From a bacterium (GTDB taxonomy: Bacteria > Bacteroidota > Bacteroidia > Flavobacteriales_D > Crocinitomicaceae): a DNA stretch of 64,000 nt. Each line of letters begins with the position of its first letter. Position 1 is the stretch's first letter. Made by a program: the position numbers and the translations under genes. The stretch is taken from positions 1 through 64,000 of the forward strand of contig JANSYQ010000015.1 in assembly GCA_024742305.1 (NCBI GenBank), given 5' to 3'. The notes under the pieces were generated by a model. It searched no databases, had not been told where the DNA came from, and worked only from the letters and a program-made list of their open reading frames with translations. Of this stretch, positions 33,146 through 41,977 are shown in pieces.

Positions 33146-33760
33146 ATGAAAACAATCTTCCTTATACTCTTTACTTCGCTTTTTAATTTCGGCTGGTCTC
33201 AAAACAAACTAATTCTCACAAACGACAACAAAAAAGTCAAGGTTAAAATTGGGTACGATATCCGTATTGAAATGGTAACTAAAGATGCTCGGGATCTTTA
33301 CGGAAGCGTTCAAGGTTTTACTCAGGAAGAATTACTTCTTCAAATGCCACAAAAAATTCAGACTGTGGACACCATCCCTGAGAAAGATTTTAACCGCAAG
33401 CTTAAAAAAGAAGGGTGGGAAATTGTCGATTATCCATACTATCGTGCTAAAAACTGTAATGTAATTATTGGAATAATGGCTCCCGGAGAAGTTAAAACCA
33501 TTCCATTCTCAGAAATAGACGGACTGAGTATTACTGGAATGACCCCCGTACTAAATACAGCCTACGTGATTTACAACGCTGGTATTGTTTCTATAACCGC
33601 AGCCCCATTTACTGGAATTCGCTCAGACCGATATCATTGGCCGTCGTTCTTCTCATCTATCTCAGGTGGATTTGCTGCAATGCTCGTTGGTTTCTTAACC
33701 TATGCAAGTGTTGATGATTCTATAAGTGATTTCCAAAATTACCAACGCGAATTGAAATGA
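33146..33760 (+). CDS. Secreted/membrane protein of unknown function, first of a related pair
   Basis: The 204-residue product has a signal peptide (MKTIFLILFTSLFNFGWSQ), a beta-rich part with KVKVKIGYDIRIEM and YGSVQGFTQEELLL, and one or two C-terminal hydrophobic stretches (about 130-195). No family was recognised. The next gene, one base downstream, has the same layout and a matching IQGF(T)-x-(D/E) segment, so the two look like paralogues. Confidence 0.65.
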   Translation: MKTIFLILFTSLFNFGWSQNKLILTNDNKKVKVKIGYDIRIEMVTKDARDLYGSVQGFTQEELLLQMPQKIQTVDTIPEKDFNRKLKKEGWEIVDYPYYRAKNCNVIIGIMAPGEVKTIPFSEIDGLSITGMTPVLNTAYVIYNAGIVSITAAPFTGIRSDRYHWPSFFSSISGGFAAMLVGFLTYASVDDSISDFQNYQRELK

Positions 33761-33761
33761 T

Positions 33762-34283
33762 ATGAGATCAAAACTGGTAAATATCAAAAGGTGGTCCATG
33801 ATGTTGGCGCTGCTGATTGTGTGGATGCCACGAACCTCTCTTTCACAAACAAAACTGAAGATTCGAGAAGGAATTCGCAGTCACACATTTAAAGTGAATG
33901 ATAAAATCAGAATTTGTAGAGACGGATTCTACGAATTCGACTTTGAAGAAGCAGCGACCATTCAAGGATTTACAGCTGACGCCATTATTTTGGGAGAAGA
34001 GGGTGAATACCGAGACACAGTTGCCATCAGTGATTTATATAAAGTAAGTACGGAATCAAAAAACTTTCAATTCGACGATTGGGTACTAATCCCTGTCGGT
34101 GTATCTTTCATTGCACTTTACATCAGTCCATTTACTGGCTTTACGAACGAAGGTTATGAACCAAAGAATGTTTTAATCGTTGGAGGAAGTGCCATTGCAT
34201 TCAACGGAATCCTATTTGGCATTGGTTCCATCGGAAGAGCCAAAGCATTCACACTATGTGAAGCAAAAATTAAAATGAAATAA
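33762..34283 (+). CDS. Secreted/membrane protein of unknown function, second of a related pair
   Basis: The 173-residue protein has an N-terminal membrane or signal segment (about 12-29), a beta-rich domain (KVNDKIRICRDG, ATIQGFTADAIILGEEG) and two C-terminal hydrophobic segments (ALYISPFTGF and GGSAIAFNGILFGIG). It resembles its upstream neighbour, including an SPFTGF versus APFTGI stretch. Function is unknown. A strong terminator follows. Confidence 0.65.
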   Translation: MRSKLVNIKRWSMMLALLIVWMPRTSLSQTKLKIREGIRSHTFKVNDKIRICRDGFYEFDFEEAATIQGFTADAIILGEEGEYRDTVAISDLYKVSTESKNFQFDDWVLIPVGVSFIALYISPFTGFTNEGYEPKNVLIVGGSAIAFNGILFGIGSIGRAKAFTLCEAKIKMK

Positions 34284-34357
34284 ATAACCACCTTTCCCAA
34301 CCTTTTCCTATTTGCCTCCGTTTCATACTGTACTACAGACATGGAAACTTGTTTCTA

Positions 34358-34384
34358 CTCCGGTTCATGGGTTTTGAATCGGAG
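34358..34384 (+). terminator. Terminator after the paralogous pair
   Basis: CTCCGGTTCA (34358-34367) pairs with TGAATCGGAG (34375-34384) with one G-T wobble, followed by eight T residues. Confidence 0.85.
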
Positions 34385-34443
34385 TTTTTTTTGGCACATT
34401 CTCTGCAATCATAATGTTATATTTAACGCAGAAACACCAACAA

Positions 34444-35517
34444 ATGAAAACCTTACTTTCTTTCGGATTTATCGTTTTTGGAATATCACTTTCCTTTGCA
34501 CAACCCAATAATTTGGTTTCCGCCAATATCTATCTTCAAGAAAAACAACTTGAGGAAGCAAAAGAAAAAATCGACGCTGCTAGTGAGCACCCAAAAACAG
34601 CAGATCAAGCCAAAACTTGGCAGTTGCGTGGTAAAACCTACATGGCAATTCACAGCGACATGACCTCTACGGGCAAAGACTATGGAATAAGTAAAAGCGA
34701 AGCGCTGTTGGAAGCCTCGGCCTCTTTCCGTAAAGCTCTTGGACTTAATACAGATCGTATTGATGTAAGTCGTCTTCGGTCAGAGTATCAAATTACCGGA
34801 AACTACATGCTTAATGAAGGTGTTGTGTTATATAACGACAAAAAATATAATGATGCGGTTACTCTTTTCAAAGGCACAGTAGCCGTTCAAGAATATTTTG
34901 ACATCGTAGATAGTTTGGCGCTCTTCAATGTAGCGATGGCAAATGAGAAAGCTGGAAACAACGACGAGGCGATCAAATACTATACGAAATGCGCCACTAT
35001 TGGATACAATTCTAGTGCTTCCTATCAGTCAGTGGTGAGTCTTTTAAGAAAAGAAGGAAAAACGGATGAAGCCATGAAAATGGTGGAAGAAGGACTGAAT
35101 AATAATCCCGAAGACGTCAACTTATTAATTGCGAAAATCAATCTTTTGCTTTCCAAAGAAGACTTCAAAGGTGCCTTATTTACAATTGATCAAGCGATAG
35201 TGGAAATGCCGGACAATCCCGACTTGCATTTTTCACGAGGAACACTTTTGGAATCCAGCGACATTCAAGAAGCCATGGCATCGTACGAACGTGCTATTGA
35301 GGCGGACCCTGAGCATATTAACGCATTGTACAACTTGGGGGCAGCTTATTACAATCAAGCAGTAGAGTTACGCAATGCAGAAGGTGCGACAAATCGAACC
35401 GGTGTAGAAGAACTTAAAATGTCTAGAAAGTATTTGCAAAGAGTTCAGGAGCTATCCCCAGGAAATAAGGCTGTTGAAAACTCTTTAAGCGTAATCAAGG
35501 ATATTCTTGAAGACTAA
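34444..35517 (+). CDS. Secreted TPR-repeat protein
   Basis: The 357-residue protein has a signal peptide (MKTLLSFGFIVFGISLSFAQ) and at least seven TPR-like helical pairs, the clearest being ALFNVAMANEKAGNNDEAIKY and ASYERAIEADPEHINALYNL. It is likely a periplasmic or outer-membrane scaffold. The ATG at 34444 is chosen over 34414 because it gives a proper signal peptide and a TATATTTA box lies between the two. Confidence 0.82.
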   Translation: MKTLLSFGFIVFGISLSFAQPNNLVSANIYLQEKQLEEAKEKIDAASEHPKTADQAKTWQLRGKTYMAIHSDMTSTGKDYGISKSEALLEASASFRKALGLNTDRIDVSRLRSEYQITGNYMLNEGVVLYNDKKYNDAVTLFKGTVAVQEYFDIVDSLALFNVAMANEKAGNNDEAIKYYTKCATIGYNSSASYQSVVSLLRKEGKTDEAMKMVEEGLNNNPEDVNLLIAKINLLLSKEDFKGALFTIDQAIVEMPDNPDLHFSRGTLLESSDIQEAMASYERAIEADPEHINALYNLGAAYYNQAVELRNAEGATNRTGVEELKMSRKYLQRVQELSPGNKAVENSLSVIKDILED

Positions 35518-35529
35518 TAACCACTCGAT

Positions 35530-36228
35530 TTGACGAAAACGTATTTCAACTGGAGCACAGGAAAGGATTCCGCGCTGGCATTGTATCATCTTTTAAACGA
35601 CGACAACTATCAGGTGGATCAATTGCTGACAACAGTGAACAGTTCTTATGATCGTGTTACCATGCACGGATTGAGAAGGTCGCTCATGCAGGCACAAATA
35701 GATGAATTGAAAATTCCCTACACCACGGTTGAGTTGCCGGAAAGCATAGACATGAAAACCTATGGGGAAATCATGAAAAGGAGTGTTCAGTCATTAAAAG
35801 ATCAAGGTTTTTCTACGGCAGGTTTTGGAGATATCTTTTTAGAAGATTTGCGCGAATATCGAGAAAAGCAATTGAAAGCTTTGGATATCAGCTGCATCTT
35901 TCCCCTTTGGAAGCACGATACCAAGGAGCTCATGGAGGAGTTTATTTCTTTAGGCTTCAAGGCGATTGTCATCTGTATTAACAATCAACTGCTAGACGAA
36001 TCTTTCGTGGGGCGAGAGTTAGACACTTCCTTTCTAAAAGATTTGCCTGATAACGTTGACCCTTGCGGAGAAAATGGCGAGTTCCATACCTTCTGCTACG
36101 ATGGACCTATTTTCCAAAAACCAATAGCCTTCGAAATTGGAGAGAAAACCTATCGGGAATACCCAGCGCCAAACAAAGGTGAACCCAATTATGGGTATTG
36201 GTTTTGCGATTTGTTACCGAAAGATTGA
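35530..36228 (+). CDS. PP-loop ATP pyrophosphatase, Dph6/DUF71 family
   Basis: The 232-residue protein has the PP-loop NWSTGKDSALALYHL (residues 7-21), the family block LELPES-like VELPESIDMKTY, and TAGFGDIFLEDLREYR. The C-terminal half has DPCGENGEFHTFCYDGPIF, a signature shared with eukaryotic diphthine-ammonia ligase. Bacteria lack diphthamide, so the amidation substrate is unknown. The start is a TTG at 35530, with an in-frame stop just upstream and no ATG. Confidence 0.88.
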   Translation: MTKTYFNWSTGKDSALALYHLLNDDNYQVDQLLTTVNSSYDRVTMHGLRRSLMQAQIDELKIPYTTVELPESIDMKTYGEIMKRSVQSLKDQGFSTAGFGDIFLEDLREYREKQLKALDISCIFPLWKHDTKELMEEFISLGFKAIVICINNQLLDESFVGRELDTSFLKDLPDNVDPCGENGEFHTFCYDGPIFQKPIAFEIGEKTYREYPAPNKGEPNYGYWFCDLLPKD

Positions 36229-36404
36229 AACTGTTCATCTCGGCTAGTTTTGGGTACTTCAAAAGCTCAGTAAGACTCCGCTTGATAAATTTTTCGGTTC
36301 CACTAACAACGAATTTCGACAAATCATCCTTTTAATACGTCCCTTCTCCCTAAAAATTAGGACGCTTAATAATACTTTGTAAATTAGAGTCAAAATAAAC
36401 GCAC

Positions 36405-37313
36405 GTGGCAACTACGATACTGAAAACAGAAGGCCTCACAAAAACCTTTAAAGGATTCAAAGCTGTGGACGGATTGAACATTGAGATTCAACCCCAAATG
36501 GTGTACGGATTGTTAGGTCCGAACGGAAGTGGCAAAACAACAACATTGGGGATGCTCCTCGGAGTAATTCGTCCTAGCGAAGGCTCTTTTTCTTGGTTTG
36601 AAAACGGACAGAAGGATGAAAACCGTAAACGGATTGGTGCATTGCTGGAGACACCCAACTTTTACCCCTACCTCACGGCGGTTCAAAACCTGGAGATCAC
36701 GGCAAAAATCAAGGACATTCCGAACCCAAAAGGAGAAATTGAACGTGTTTTGAAGGTGGTGGATCTTTTTGATCGAAAGGATACCAAATTCAGTACTTAC
36801 TCGCTTGGGATGAAACAACGCCTTGCCATCGGAGCAACACTTTTGGGCGATCCTGAATTGTTAGTTTTAGACGAACCAACGAACGGATTGGACCCGCAGG
36901 GAATTAAGGACATCCGCGATTTGATTATCAAAATTGGGAAAGAAGGAAAAACGATTTTGATTGCCTCGCACATCTTGGATGAAATCGAAAAAGTATGTAC
37001 GCATTGTGCTATTCTTCGTAAAGGTCAGCTGATTAAAACAGGAACCATAGCTCAAATCATTGGGAACGAGGATGTACAGCTGATCAAAGCACATGCAGAA
37101 GATATGGACAAGCTCCGATCTTTTGTTAACAGTAAAAATGACTACAGTATTTACAGAGACAACGAAGATGCTTTTATTATTTCAGCCGCACATGGCATGA
37201 AAGCAAGCGATTTTAATAAACATTGCTTTGATAACGGAATCGTTTTGAATCAACTCTCAACATTTAATGAAACCTTGGAAGATCAATTCCTGCAAATTGT
37301 AAAGACGTCATGA
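36405..37313 (+). CDS. ABC transporter ATP-binding protein
   Basis: The 302-residue ATPase has Walker A GPNGSGKTTTLG, signature YSLGMKQRLAIG, Walker B LLVLDEPTNGLDPQG and the switch histidine in IASHILDE. It belongs to the DRA/NatA-like group of ABC-2 exporters. The start is a GTG at 36405. It overlaps the permease gene by 4 nt, and the two form an exporter whose substrate is unknown. Confidence 0.95.
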   Translation: MATTILKTEGLTKTFKGFKAVDGLNIEIQPQMVYGLLGPNGSGKTTTLGMLLGVIRPSEGSFSWFENGQKDENRKRIGALLETPNFYPYLTAVQNLEITAKIKDIPNPKGEIERVLKVVDLFDRKDTKFSTYSLGMKQRLAIGATLLGDPELLVLDEPTNGLDPQGIKDIRDLIIKIGKEGKTILIASHILDEIEKVCTHCAILRKGQLIKTGTIAQIIGNEDVQLIKAHAEDMDKLRSFVNSKNDYSIYRDNEDAFIISAAHGMKASDFNKHCFDNGIVLNQLSTFNETLEDQFLQIVKTS

Positions 37314-38077
37314 TGAAATTAGCCTTAATCGAATGGATGAAATTACGTCGTTCTGCAACGGCGATTGCCATATTGTCTGTATTTGCAGTTGCAATTCCTT
37401 TGGTATATTACTTATTAACGTTGATCGCCATACCGGTTGGACCTATGATTTGGAGATTTCCTGAATCTGCTTTCCAGCCGCCAGAGGCATATCACTATGT
37501 GACTTATATCGGAAGTTGGTTCAATTTGATGGTTGGGGTAATCATTATTGTGTTTACCACAAATGAAATTAAGTTTCGCACGCAACGTCAGAACGTTATT
37601 GATGGATTAAACAAACGCCAAGTTATCTATGCGAAGTTTCTAACGGTTATTGAATTGGCTTTGGTAGTAACCTTGTACGCGTTCTTAATCTCAGTTCTTA
37701 CGTGTTTGATCACCGGGTTTGAAGGAAGTTTGTTTGACGGTATAGAGTACATCGGTTACTATTTTGTCTCGTCGCTGGGATACTTTTCTTTCGCATTTCT
37801 ATTTGCGAGTTTATTGAAACTGCCTGCGCTTGCAACTATACTCTATATTTTCTCTACGTTTGTTGAGGGATTAGCTTCCATACCATTGAGCAAATACGCA
37901 GTGTATGAGTTTCTTCCATTACGTTCGTTCTCAGAGTTAATTTCTTCACCCATTCTTCCAAATGGACAAACAGAAGATAGAATGCTCGATATTGCAGAGC
38001 GCTGTGGAGTTGCCGGGATCTACATTGCCCTCTTCTTCGTGATCTCTTATTGGGTATTGAAACGAAGAGACATCTAA
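37310..38077 (+). CDS. ABC-2 type permease
   Basis: The 255-residue membrane protein has about six transmembrane helices and the ABC-2 features TNEIKFRTQRQNVIDGLNK and the ending FFVISYWVLKRRDI. It pairs with the ATP-binding protein upstream. A second ATG three bases on is an equally good start. Confidence 0.88.
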   Translation: MMKLALIEWMKLRRSATAIAILSVFAVAIPLVYYLLTLIAIPVGPMIWRFPESAFQPPEAYHYVTYIGSWFNLMVGVIIIVFTTNEIKFRTQRQNVIDGLNKRQVIYAKFLTVIELALVVTLYAFLISVLTCLITGFEGSLFDGIEYIGYYFVSSLGYFSFAFLFASLLKLPALATILYIFSTFVEGLASIPLSKYAVYEFLPLRSFSELISSPILPNGQTEDRMLDIAERCGVAGIYIALFFVISYWVLKRRDI

Positions 38078-38084
38078 TTTCCGC

Positions 38085-38603
38085 ATGAACGAAATTCGCG
38101 AACAAATACTCGCCTTTCGCTGGGGAAGGGATAAATCCGCGTACATCAATTATTTTACAGATCAACCGGAAAGGCTGGAAGGACTGTTGGAGTGTATTTA
38201 TAGCTTGGAAAAGTATCCAATTAAAGAATATGCCTCTTACATTCTGACGCACATTCTGAAGAGCAAAAAAATAAGCGGGCTTCCATTTTACAACGATTTG
38301 GCAGACGTACTCTTCAAAACAGACGACCAAACCGTGTTACGGAATGTCTTAAACTGTTTGAACGAAATTGGCATTCAAGAATATCGCGAATCTGAACTAT
38401 TCGACCTCCTTCTTGGATTCATCGCGGATGCTTCAAACAAAGTGGCACTTCAAGTGTACTCCATTCGATGGCTGATTCAAATTTGTGAAAAGTACCCGGA
38501 ACTCGTTCCTGAAGTTCGGGAGGTGATCCACATCAACAGCGAAGGGAAAACAGCTGCCTATAAAGTTGGAATGCGCGATTTTGGTAAGAAATTCAAGGAT
38601 TAG
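38085..38603 (+). CDS. Helical HEAT-like protein of unknown function
   Basis: The 172-residue protein is all-helical and cytosolic, with about five helical pairs resembling HEAT/armadillo repeats (for example EGLLECIYSLEKYPIKEYAS, LRNVLNCLNEIGIQEYRESE and ALQVYSIRWLIQICEKYPEL). No catalytic motif is visible. It lies 7 nt after the ABC permease and is probably cotranscribed. Its 3' end overlaps the opposite gene by 11 bp. Confidence 0.75.
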   Translation: MNEIREQILAFRWGRDKSAYINYFTDQPERLEGLLECIYSLEKYPIKEYASYILTHILKSKKISGLPFYNDLADVLFKTDDQTVLRNVLNCLNEIGIQEYRESELFDLLLGFIADASNKVALQVYSIRWLIQICEKYPELVPEVREVIHINSEGKTAAYKVGMRDFGKKFKD

Positions 38604-39303
38604 TAATGATCTTTACGTTTCTTCCATCAACTGTAAACTCTGACGGTTCTAAATTTTCATAGACCATTTTGTAGCGCGACAAGAATACCAGTATATTATA
38701 GGGTAGGTATAGATGAATCCTCACCTCATTGACATTGGGAGGGACAACCCAGTAACGTTTTTCACCCAGCAGTCGCGCCAAATCGATTGGACAAACAGCT
38801 AATGAATCTGAATTAGTGCGACACTTATCCAATGAACTATACTTTTTTAGAAACTCGTGCCCACTATCAACGACCTCGTAAAGAAACTTAACACTCGAAT
38901 CGTCTTTCAATGAATGATCAGGAATTAATTCTCTTTTCCAAAAATCGGCATATTCAATATCGGGATAACGAGCATTAGACCAAGTCATGCTATCATTACG
39001 TGCCACTAATCTTGTAGATATGACAAGAGAACTATCATTATTCACAAACTCAACTTCTTTAATCAGACCCAGCTGATTTAATTCCTTCGGGTATAAATAG
39101 ACAACGTCATTTTTTAGTTTGTAGTCTCCCAAAGTGATTTTGGACCTTCCCTCGCACCCTCTTTCATAAGCAAAACTGGAATCGTCGTAAAGAAAGTACG
39201 TACCCGTACAGAACCCTGATGAATATCCGAATTGATCCACAATTGTCTGTGCTCTCACCGCAAAGCTTGCCACAAAGAAGCTAATTATTACAAAAAATTT
39301 CAT
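38593..39303 (-). CDS. Secreted protein of unknown function
   Basis: The 236-residue product starts MKFFVIISFFVASFAVRAQ, a signal peptide, followed by a mixed alpha/beta domain with four cysteines. No family was recognised. I place the start at 39303, where the signal peptide begins, rather than the ATG at 39318. It overlaps the convergent HEAT-like gene by 11 bp. Confidence 0.65.
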   Translation of the reverse strand: MKFFVIISFFVASFAVRAQTIVDQFGYSSGFCTGTYFLYDDSSFAYERGCEGRSKITLGDYKLKNDVVYLYPKELNQLGLIKEVEFVNNDSSLVISTRLVARNDSMTWSNARYPDIEYADFWKRELIPDHSLKDDSSVKFLYEVVDSGHEFLKKYSSLDKCRTNSDSLAVCPIDLARLLGEKRYWVVPPNVNEVRIHLYLPYNILVFLSRYKMVYENLEPSEFTVDGRNVKIITNP

Positions 39304-39451
39304 CTGAAATGAAAACATTAATCCTCACAAAAGTTACGAAAATCCATCAATTTCATAAAACCAAAAAAAAATTAACAAATTTTTCATCTGCTCTCAAACC
39401 CCTATTAAAACTGGGGAAATCCCTCACCCCTTACTCTTCCTTCTATTTTTT

Positions 39452-39461
39452 ATAGTACTAT
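39452..39461. promoter_or_regulatory. Upstream ATAGTACTAT operator half of PadR-PspC promoter
   Basis: ATAGTACTAT is a perfect 10-bp palindrome. An identical copy lies 52 bp downstream at 39504-39513, and the -7 promoter box sits between them. Confidence 0.6.
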
Positions 39462-39488
39462 GCATTGCATAATACATTTTTTTACACA

Positions 39489-39496
39489 TATCTTTG
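39489..39496 (+). promoter_or_regulatory. -7 box of the PadR-PspC operon
   Basis: TATCTTTG matches TAnnTTTG and predicts transcription start near 39500, leaving about 45 nt of leader before the ATG at 39547. The second ATAGTACTAT copy lies within that leader. Confidence 0.6.
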
Positions 39497-39503
39497 TAAT
39501 GAG

Positions 39504-39513
39504 ATAGTACTAT
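39504..39513. promoter_or_regulatory. Downstream ATAGTACTAT operator copy
   Basis: This is the second perfect copy of the palindrome at 39452-39461, placed just after the predicted start of transcription, where bound repressor would block the polymerase. Confidence 0.6.
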
Positions 39514-39546
39514 TCGTATTTACACGAAACGAAAAAAAGTAAAAAA

Positions 39547-39882
39547 ATGAAGTTGGAAAATACAAAGGCTCAAATGCGGAAGGGAATTCTAGAGTTCTGT
39601 ATTCTTTCCATCCTTGATCAGAAAGAGGCGTATCCATCCGAAATACTGGATGCTCTTAAAGACGCCAAACTGATTGTGGTAGAAGGAACACTTTACCCTC
39701 TCCTTACACGCTTGAAAAATAGTGAGCTACTAACCTACCGCTGGGAAGAGTCCCCATCTGGACCACCCCGCAAATATTACTCCCTAACGAAAATGGGGAA
39801 AACATTTTTAGAAGAATTGGACGGAACCTGGACTGAACTGAATTCAGCCGTTATCAAAATCACCAAAAACAACCAGAAATGA
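39547..39882 (+). CDS. PadR family transcriptional regulator
   Basis: The 111-residue protein is a minimal winged-helix PadR repressor (QMRKGILEFCILSILDQKEAYP, EGTLYPLLTRLKNSELL, PRKYYSLTKMGKTFLEELDGTW). Such PadR genes often lie before PspC-domain genes in Bacteroidota, probably as an envelope-stress switch. Twin ATAGTACTAT sites around its promoter suggest autoregulation. It overlaps the next gene by 4 nt (ATGA). Confidence 0.94.
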   Translation: MKLENTKAQMRKGILEFCILSILDQKEAYPSEILDALKDAKLIVVEGTLYPLLTRLKNSELLTYRWEESPSGPPRKYYSLTKMGKTFLEELDGTWTELNSAVIKITKNNQK

Positions 39883-41465
39883 AAAAGACAGTATCCGTAA
39901 ATATCAAAGGCACAAACTTCTTAGTAGAGGAAGATGCTTATGAAATGTTGCAAGACTATATTGACCGTTTGACAGCGGCGCTTGGGACAGAAGAAGGAAG
40001 TCAGGAAATCATTGAGGATATCGAATTGCGCATCGCTGAAATTTGTACTTCTATGCTAAACGATTCGAAATCTGTGGTTGAATTGGCTGATATCGAAGAG
40101 ATTTTGAAAACTTTGGGAGATCCAAGCGATTACGTGGAGCATGACGCAACAGAATCTGCTCGCACTGAATCGTATACCTCAAGTTCCTCATCGAATGAAC
40201 GTGGTGAAAGACGCTTGTTCCGCGACCCTGAATCGGCGATGCTTGGTGGTGTTTGTGCAGGATTTGCCAATTATTTTGGAATCGACGTTGTCATCATGCG
40301 CGTGATTTTTGTCTTGTTACTTTTCACAGGAATTGCAGTTCCTATGTACATCGTTCTTTGGATTATTGTGCCAAAAGCTGAAAGTACCATTGACCGCTTA
40401 CGCATGAAAGGGCGCCCGATTAATGTAGAAACGGTAAAAGAAGAAGTAGATCAGGCAGCAGAACGCGTTCGTGCTGGATCGAAAAACTTAGCAGATCGCG
40501 TTAGAAATGACGCACACTACAACAAACGCATTAATCGCGGTAAGCGAATTCTAGCTACCATTGCCGGCTCAGGATTCATCTTTTTTGGGTTTATGTTCCT
40601 CATCGGCTTTATCATCTTTTTCGTTCAGGGGTTCGAATTTCTACCCGTAAAAGGAGATGGCGGATTTATGTCGATCACAGAATACGGTGAACTGAGTTTG
40701 AACAGTCCAGCGGATGTAAAATGGATGTGGATCGGTGGTTTGTTAGGAGCCATTAGCGGAATTCTTTTCTTATTTTCCATGGGCGTTTTGCTCATCTTCC
40801 GATTGTTTAATAAGTGGACAAAACTTGCGCTCGGTGCCTTGTTCTTTTTGGGCTTTTCTGGAGCAATCATTTGCGCCGTTGTAGGTGTTAAAGCCGGACG
40901 TGATTGGGCGGCTGAAACGGAAATCAAAGATGAAGCGGTTCTCATAGATGCCGAACAATTGACCATAATCCCTTACGATGGTGTTTTGAATAGTAAGTCA
41001 GGAAAAACAGTAAAAAACACACGCAACATTGGATGGTTTGGAGTTCACGGTAAATCACTAAGCAAGTACGGTGTACATTTGGAATACACACCTTCACCCG
41101 ACTCACTTTTCCATATTACAAAAGTATATCGAGCAAGTGGTTACTCTTCGAAAAAAGCGAGAGAAAGAAGTCAGAACATCAATTACCGCATCGACGTGGA
41201 AGGTGATTCACTGTTCATGGATACGAAGTATTTGTTCCCAAAAGAGGATAAACTACGTGGACAAGAAGTGGAGTTACGGATTCAAATTCCTACCGGAAAA
41301 TCAGTCTTGATTGACAATAGAATTATCCGTTTGGGCGATGACCATAAAAACAATTTAGGAGGTCAAGTTTACCGAGAAGAAGGAGAAGTAAGAAGCGATG
41401 GCCGATACGAGCATGGCGACCATGATCACGAATACGATCACCACGAAGTAAACATCAATTATTAG
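39879..41465 (+). CDS. PspC domain membrane protein
   Basis: The 528-residue protein starts with a cytosolic helical segment (about 1-90, HAAS/DUF1700-like). A PspC domain follows at about 110-170 (RRLFRDPESAMLGGVCAGFANYFGIDVVIMR...). Then come a linker, about three further helices (215-345) and an exported beta-rich C-terminal region ending in His/Asp-rich sequence. PspC homologues sense envelope stress. A role as the anti-regulator or effector of the PadR pair is inferred from the coupling. Confidence 0.9.
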   Translation: MKKTVSVNIKGTNFLVEEDAYEMLQDYIDRLTAALGTEEGSQEIIEDIELRIAEICTSMLNDSKSVVELADIEEILKTLGDPSDYVEHDATESARTESYTSSSSSNERGERRLFRDPESAMLGGVCAGFANYFGIDVVIMRVIFVLLLFTGIAVPMYIVLWIIVPKAESTIDRLRMKGRPINVETVKEEVDQAAERVRAGSKNLADRVRNDAHYNKRINRGKRILATIAGSGFIFFGFMFLIGFIIFFVQGFEFLPVKGDGGFMSITEYGELSLNSPADVKWMWIGGLLGAISGILFLFSMGVLLIFRLFNKWTKLALGALFFLGFSGAIICAVVGVKAGRDWAAETEIKDEAVLIDAEQLTIIPYDGVLNSKSGKTVKNTRNIGWFGVHGKSLSKYGVHLEYTPSPDSLFHITKVYRASGYSSKKARERSQNINYRIDVEGDSLFMDTKYLFPKEDKLRGQEVELRIQIPTGKSVLIDNRIIRLGDDHKNNLGGQVYREEGEVRSDGRYEHGDHDHEYDHHEVNINY

Positions 41466-41520
41466 CGTTGTATCCATTTTTCATAAGTACAGTTTTAGGT
41501 TATAGACAACAACAACGCGG

Positions 41521-41543
41521 GCGGTTCGAATTTTTCGGACCGC
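41521..41543 (+). terminator. Terminator of the PadR-PspC operon
   Basis: GCGGTTCGAA (41521-41530) pairs with TTCGGACCGC (41534-41543) with one G-T wobble, followed by six T residues. Confidence 0.85.
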
Positions 41544-41600
41544 TTTTTTGTTACTTATTTTTTTCTCGGCATTACCCTAATAAATCTAAAAACCAATATC

Positions 41601-41774
41601 ATGAAAAAAGCCGCGTTTATTTTGAGTACGTTTTTCGTAAGTCTAACCTTATTAGCAATTTTGTTTAAGGTCATGCATTGGCCGGGTGCCGGAATCGCTT
41701 TAGTATCGGGAGTGGCCGGTCTCGCACTGATTGGATTACCTCTATTTGCAATATACCGCTACCAAAAAGCTTGA
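41601..41774 (+). CDS. 57-residue GldL-like two-helix membrane protein
   Basis: This small ORF runs from an ATG at 41601 to TGA at 41772-41774. It encodes a basic start (MKKAAFIL), a first membrane helix, LFKVMHWPGAG, a second helix and a basic tail (YRYQKA). The motif F-K-x-M-H-W-P-G-A is characteristic of GldL, the inner-membrane T9SS/gliding motor subunit, but full GldL is about 200 residues. Terminators lie on both sides, so it is its own transcription unit. Whether it joins the motor or is only a GldL-like fold is unknown. Confidence 0.78.
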   Translation: MKKAAFILSTFFVSLTLLAILFKVMHWPGAGIALVSGVAGLALIGLPLFAIYRYQKA

Positions 41775-41802
41775 TCCGTATAGTTTTAGTTAGGTACAGC
41801 TG

Positions 41803-41826
41803 AGCGTCGTTTGTTTAAGCGACGCT
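41803..41826 (+). terminator. Terminator after the GldL-like gene
   Basis: AGCGTCG (41803-41809) pairs perfectly with CGACGCT (41820-41826), followed by a T6 tail. Confidence 0.85.
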
Positions 41827-41977
41827 TTTTTGATGATGAGTGAAATGGGTTTGGTAGACTAGATGAACTCATCACTCATAATTTGCACACTAGATGCTCA
41901 AATTCGACACCGTGCCTCCGGCAGGCAGATTGTATATTTCTATTAATTTCAAAAAATAATTCTGAACTTCTACAAAT

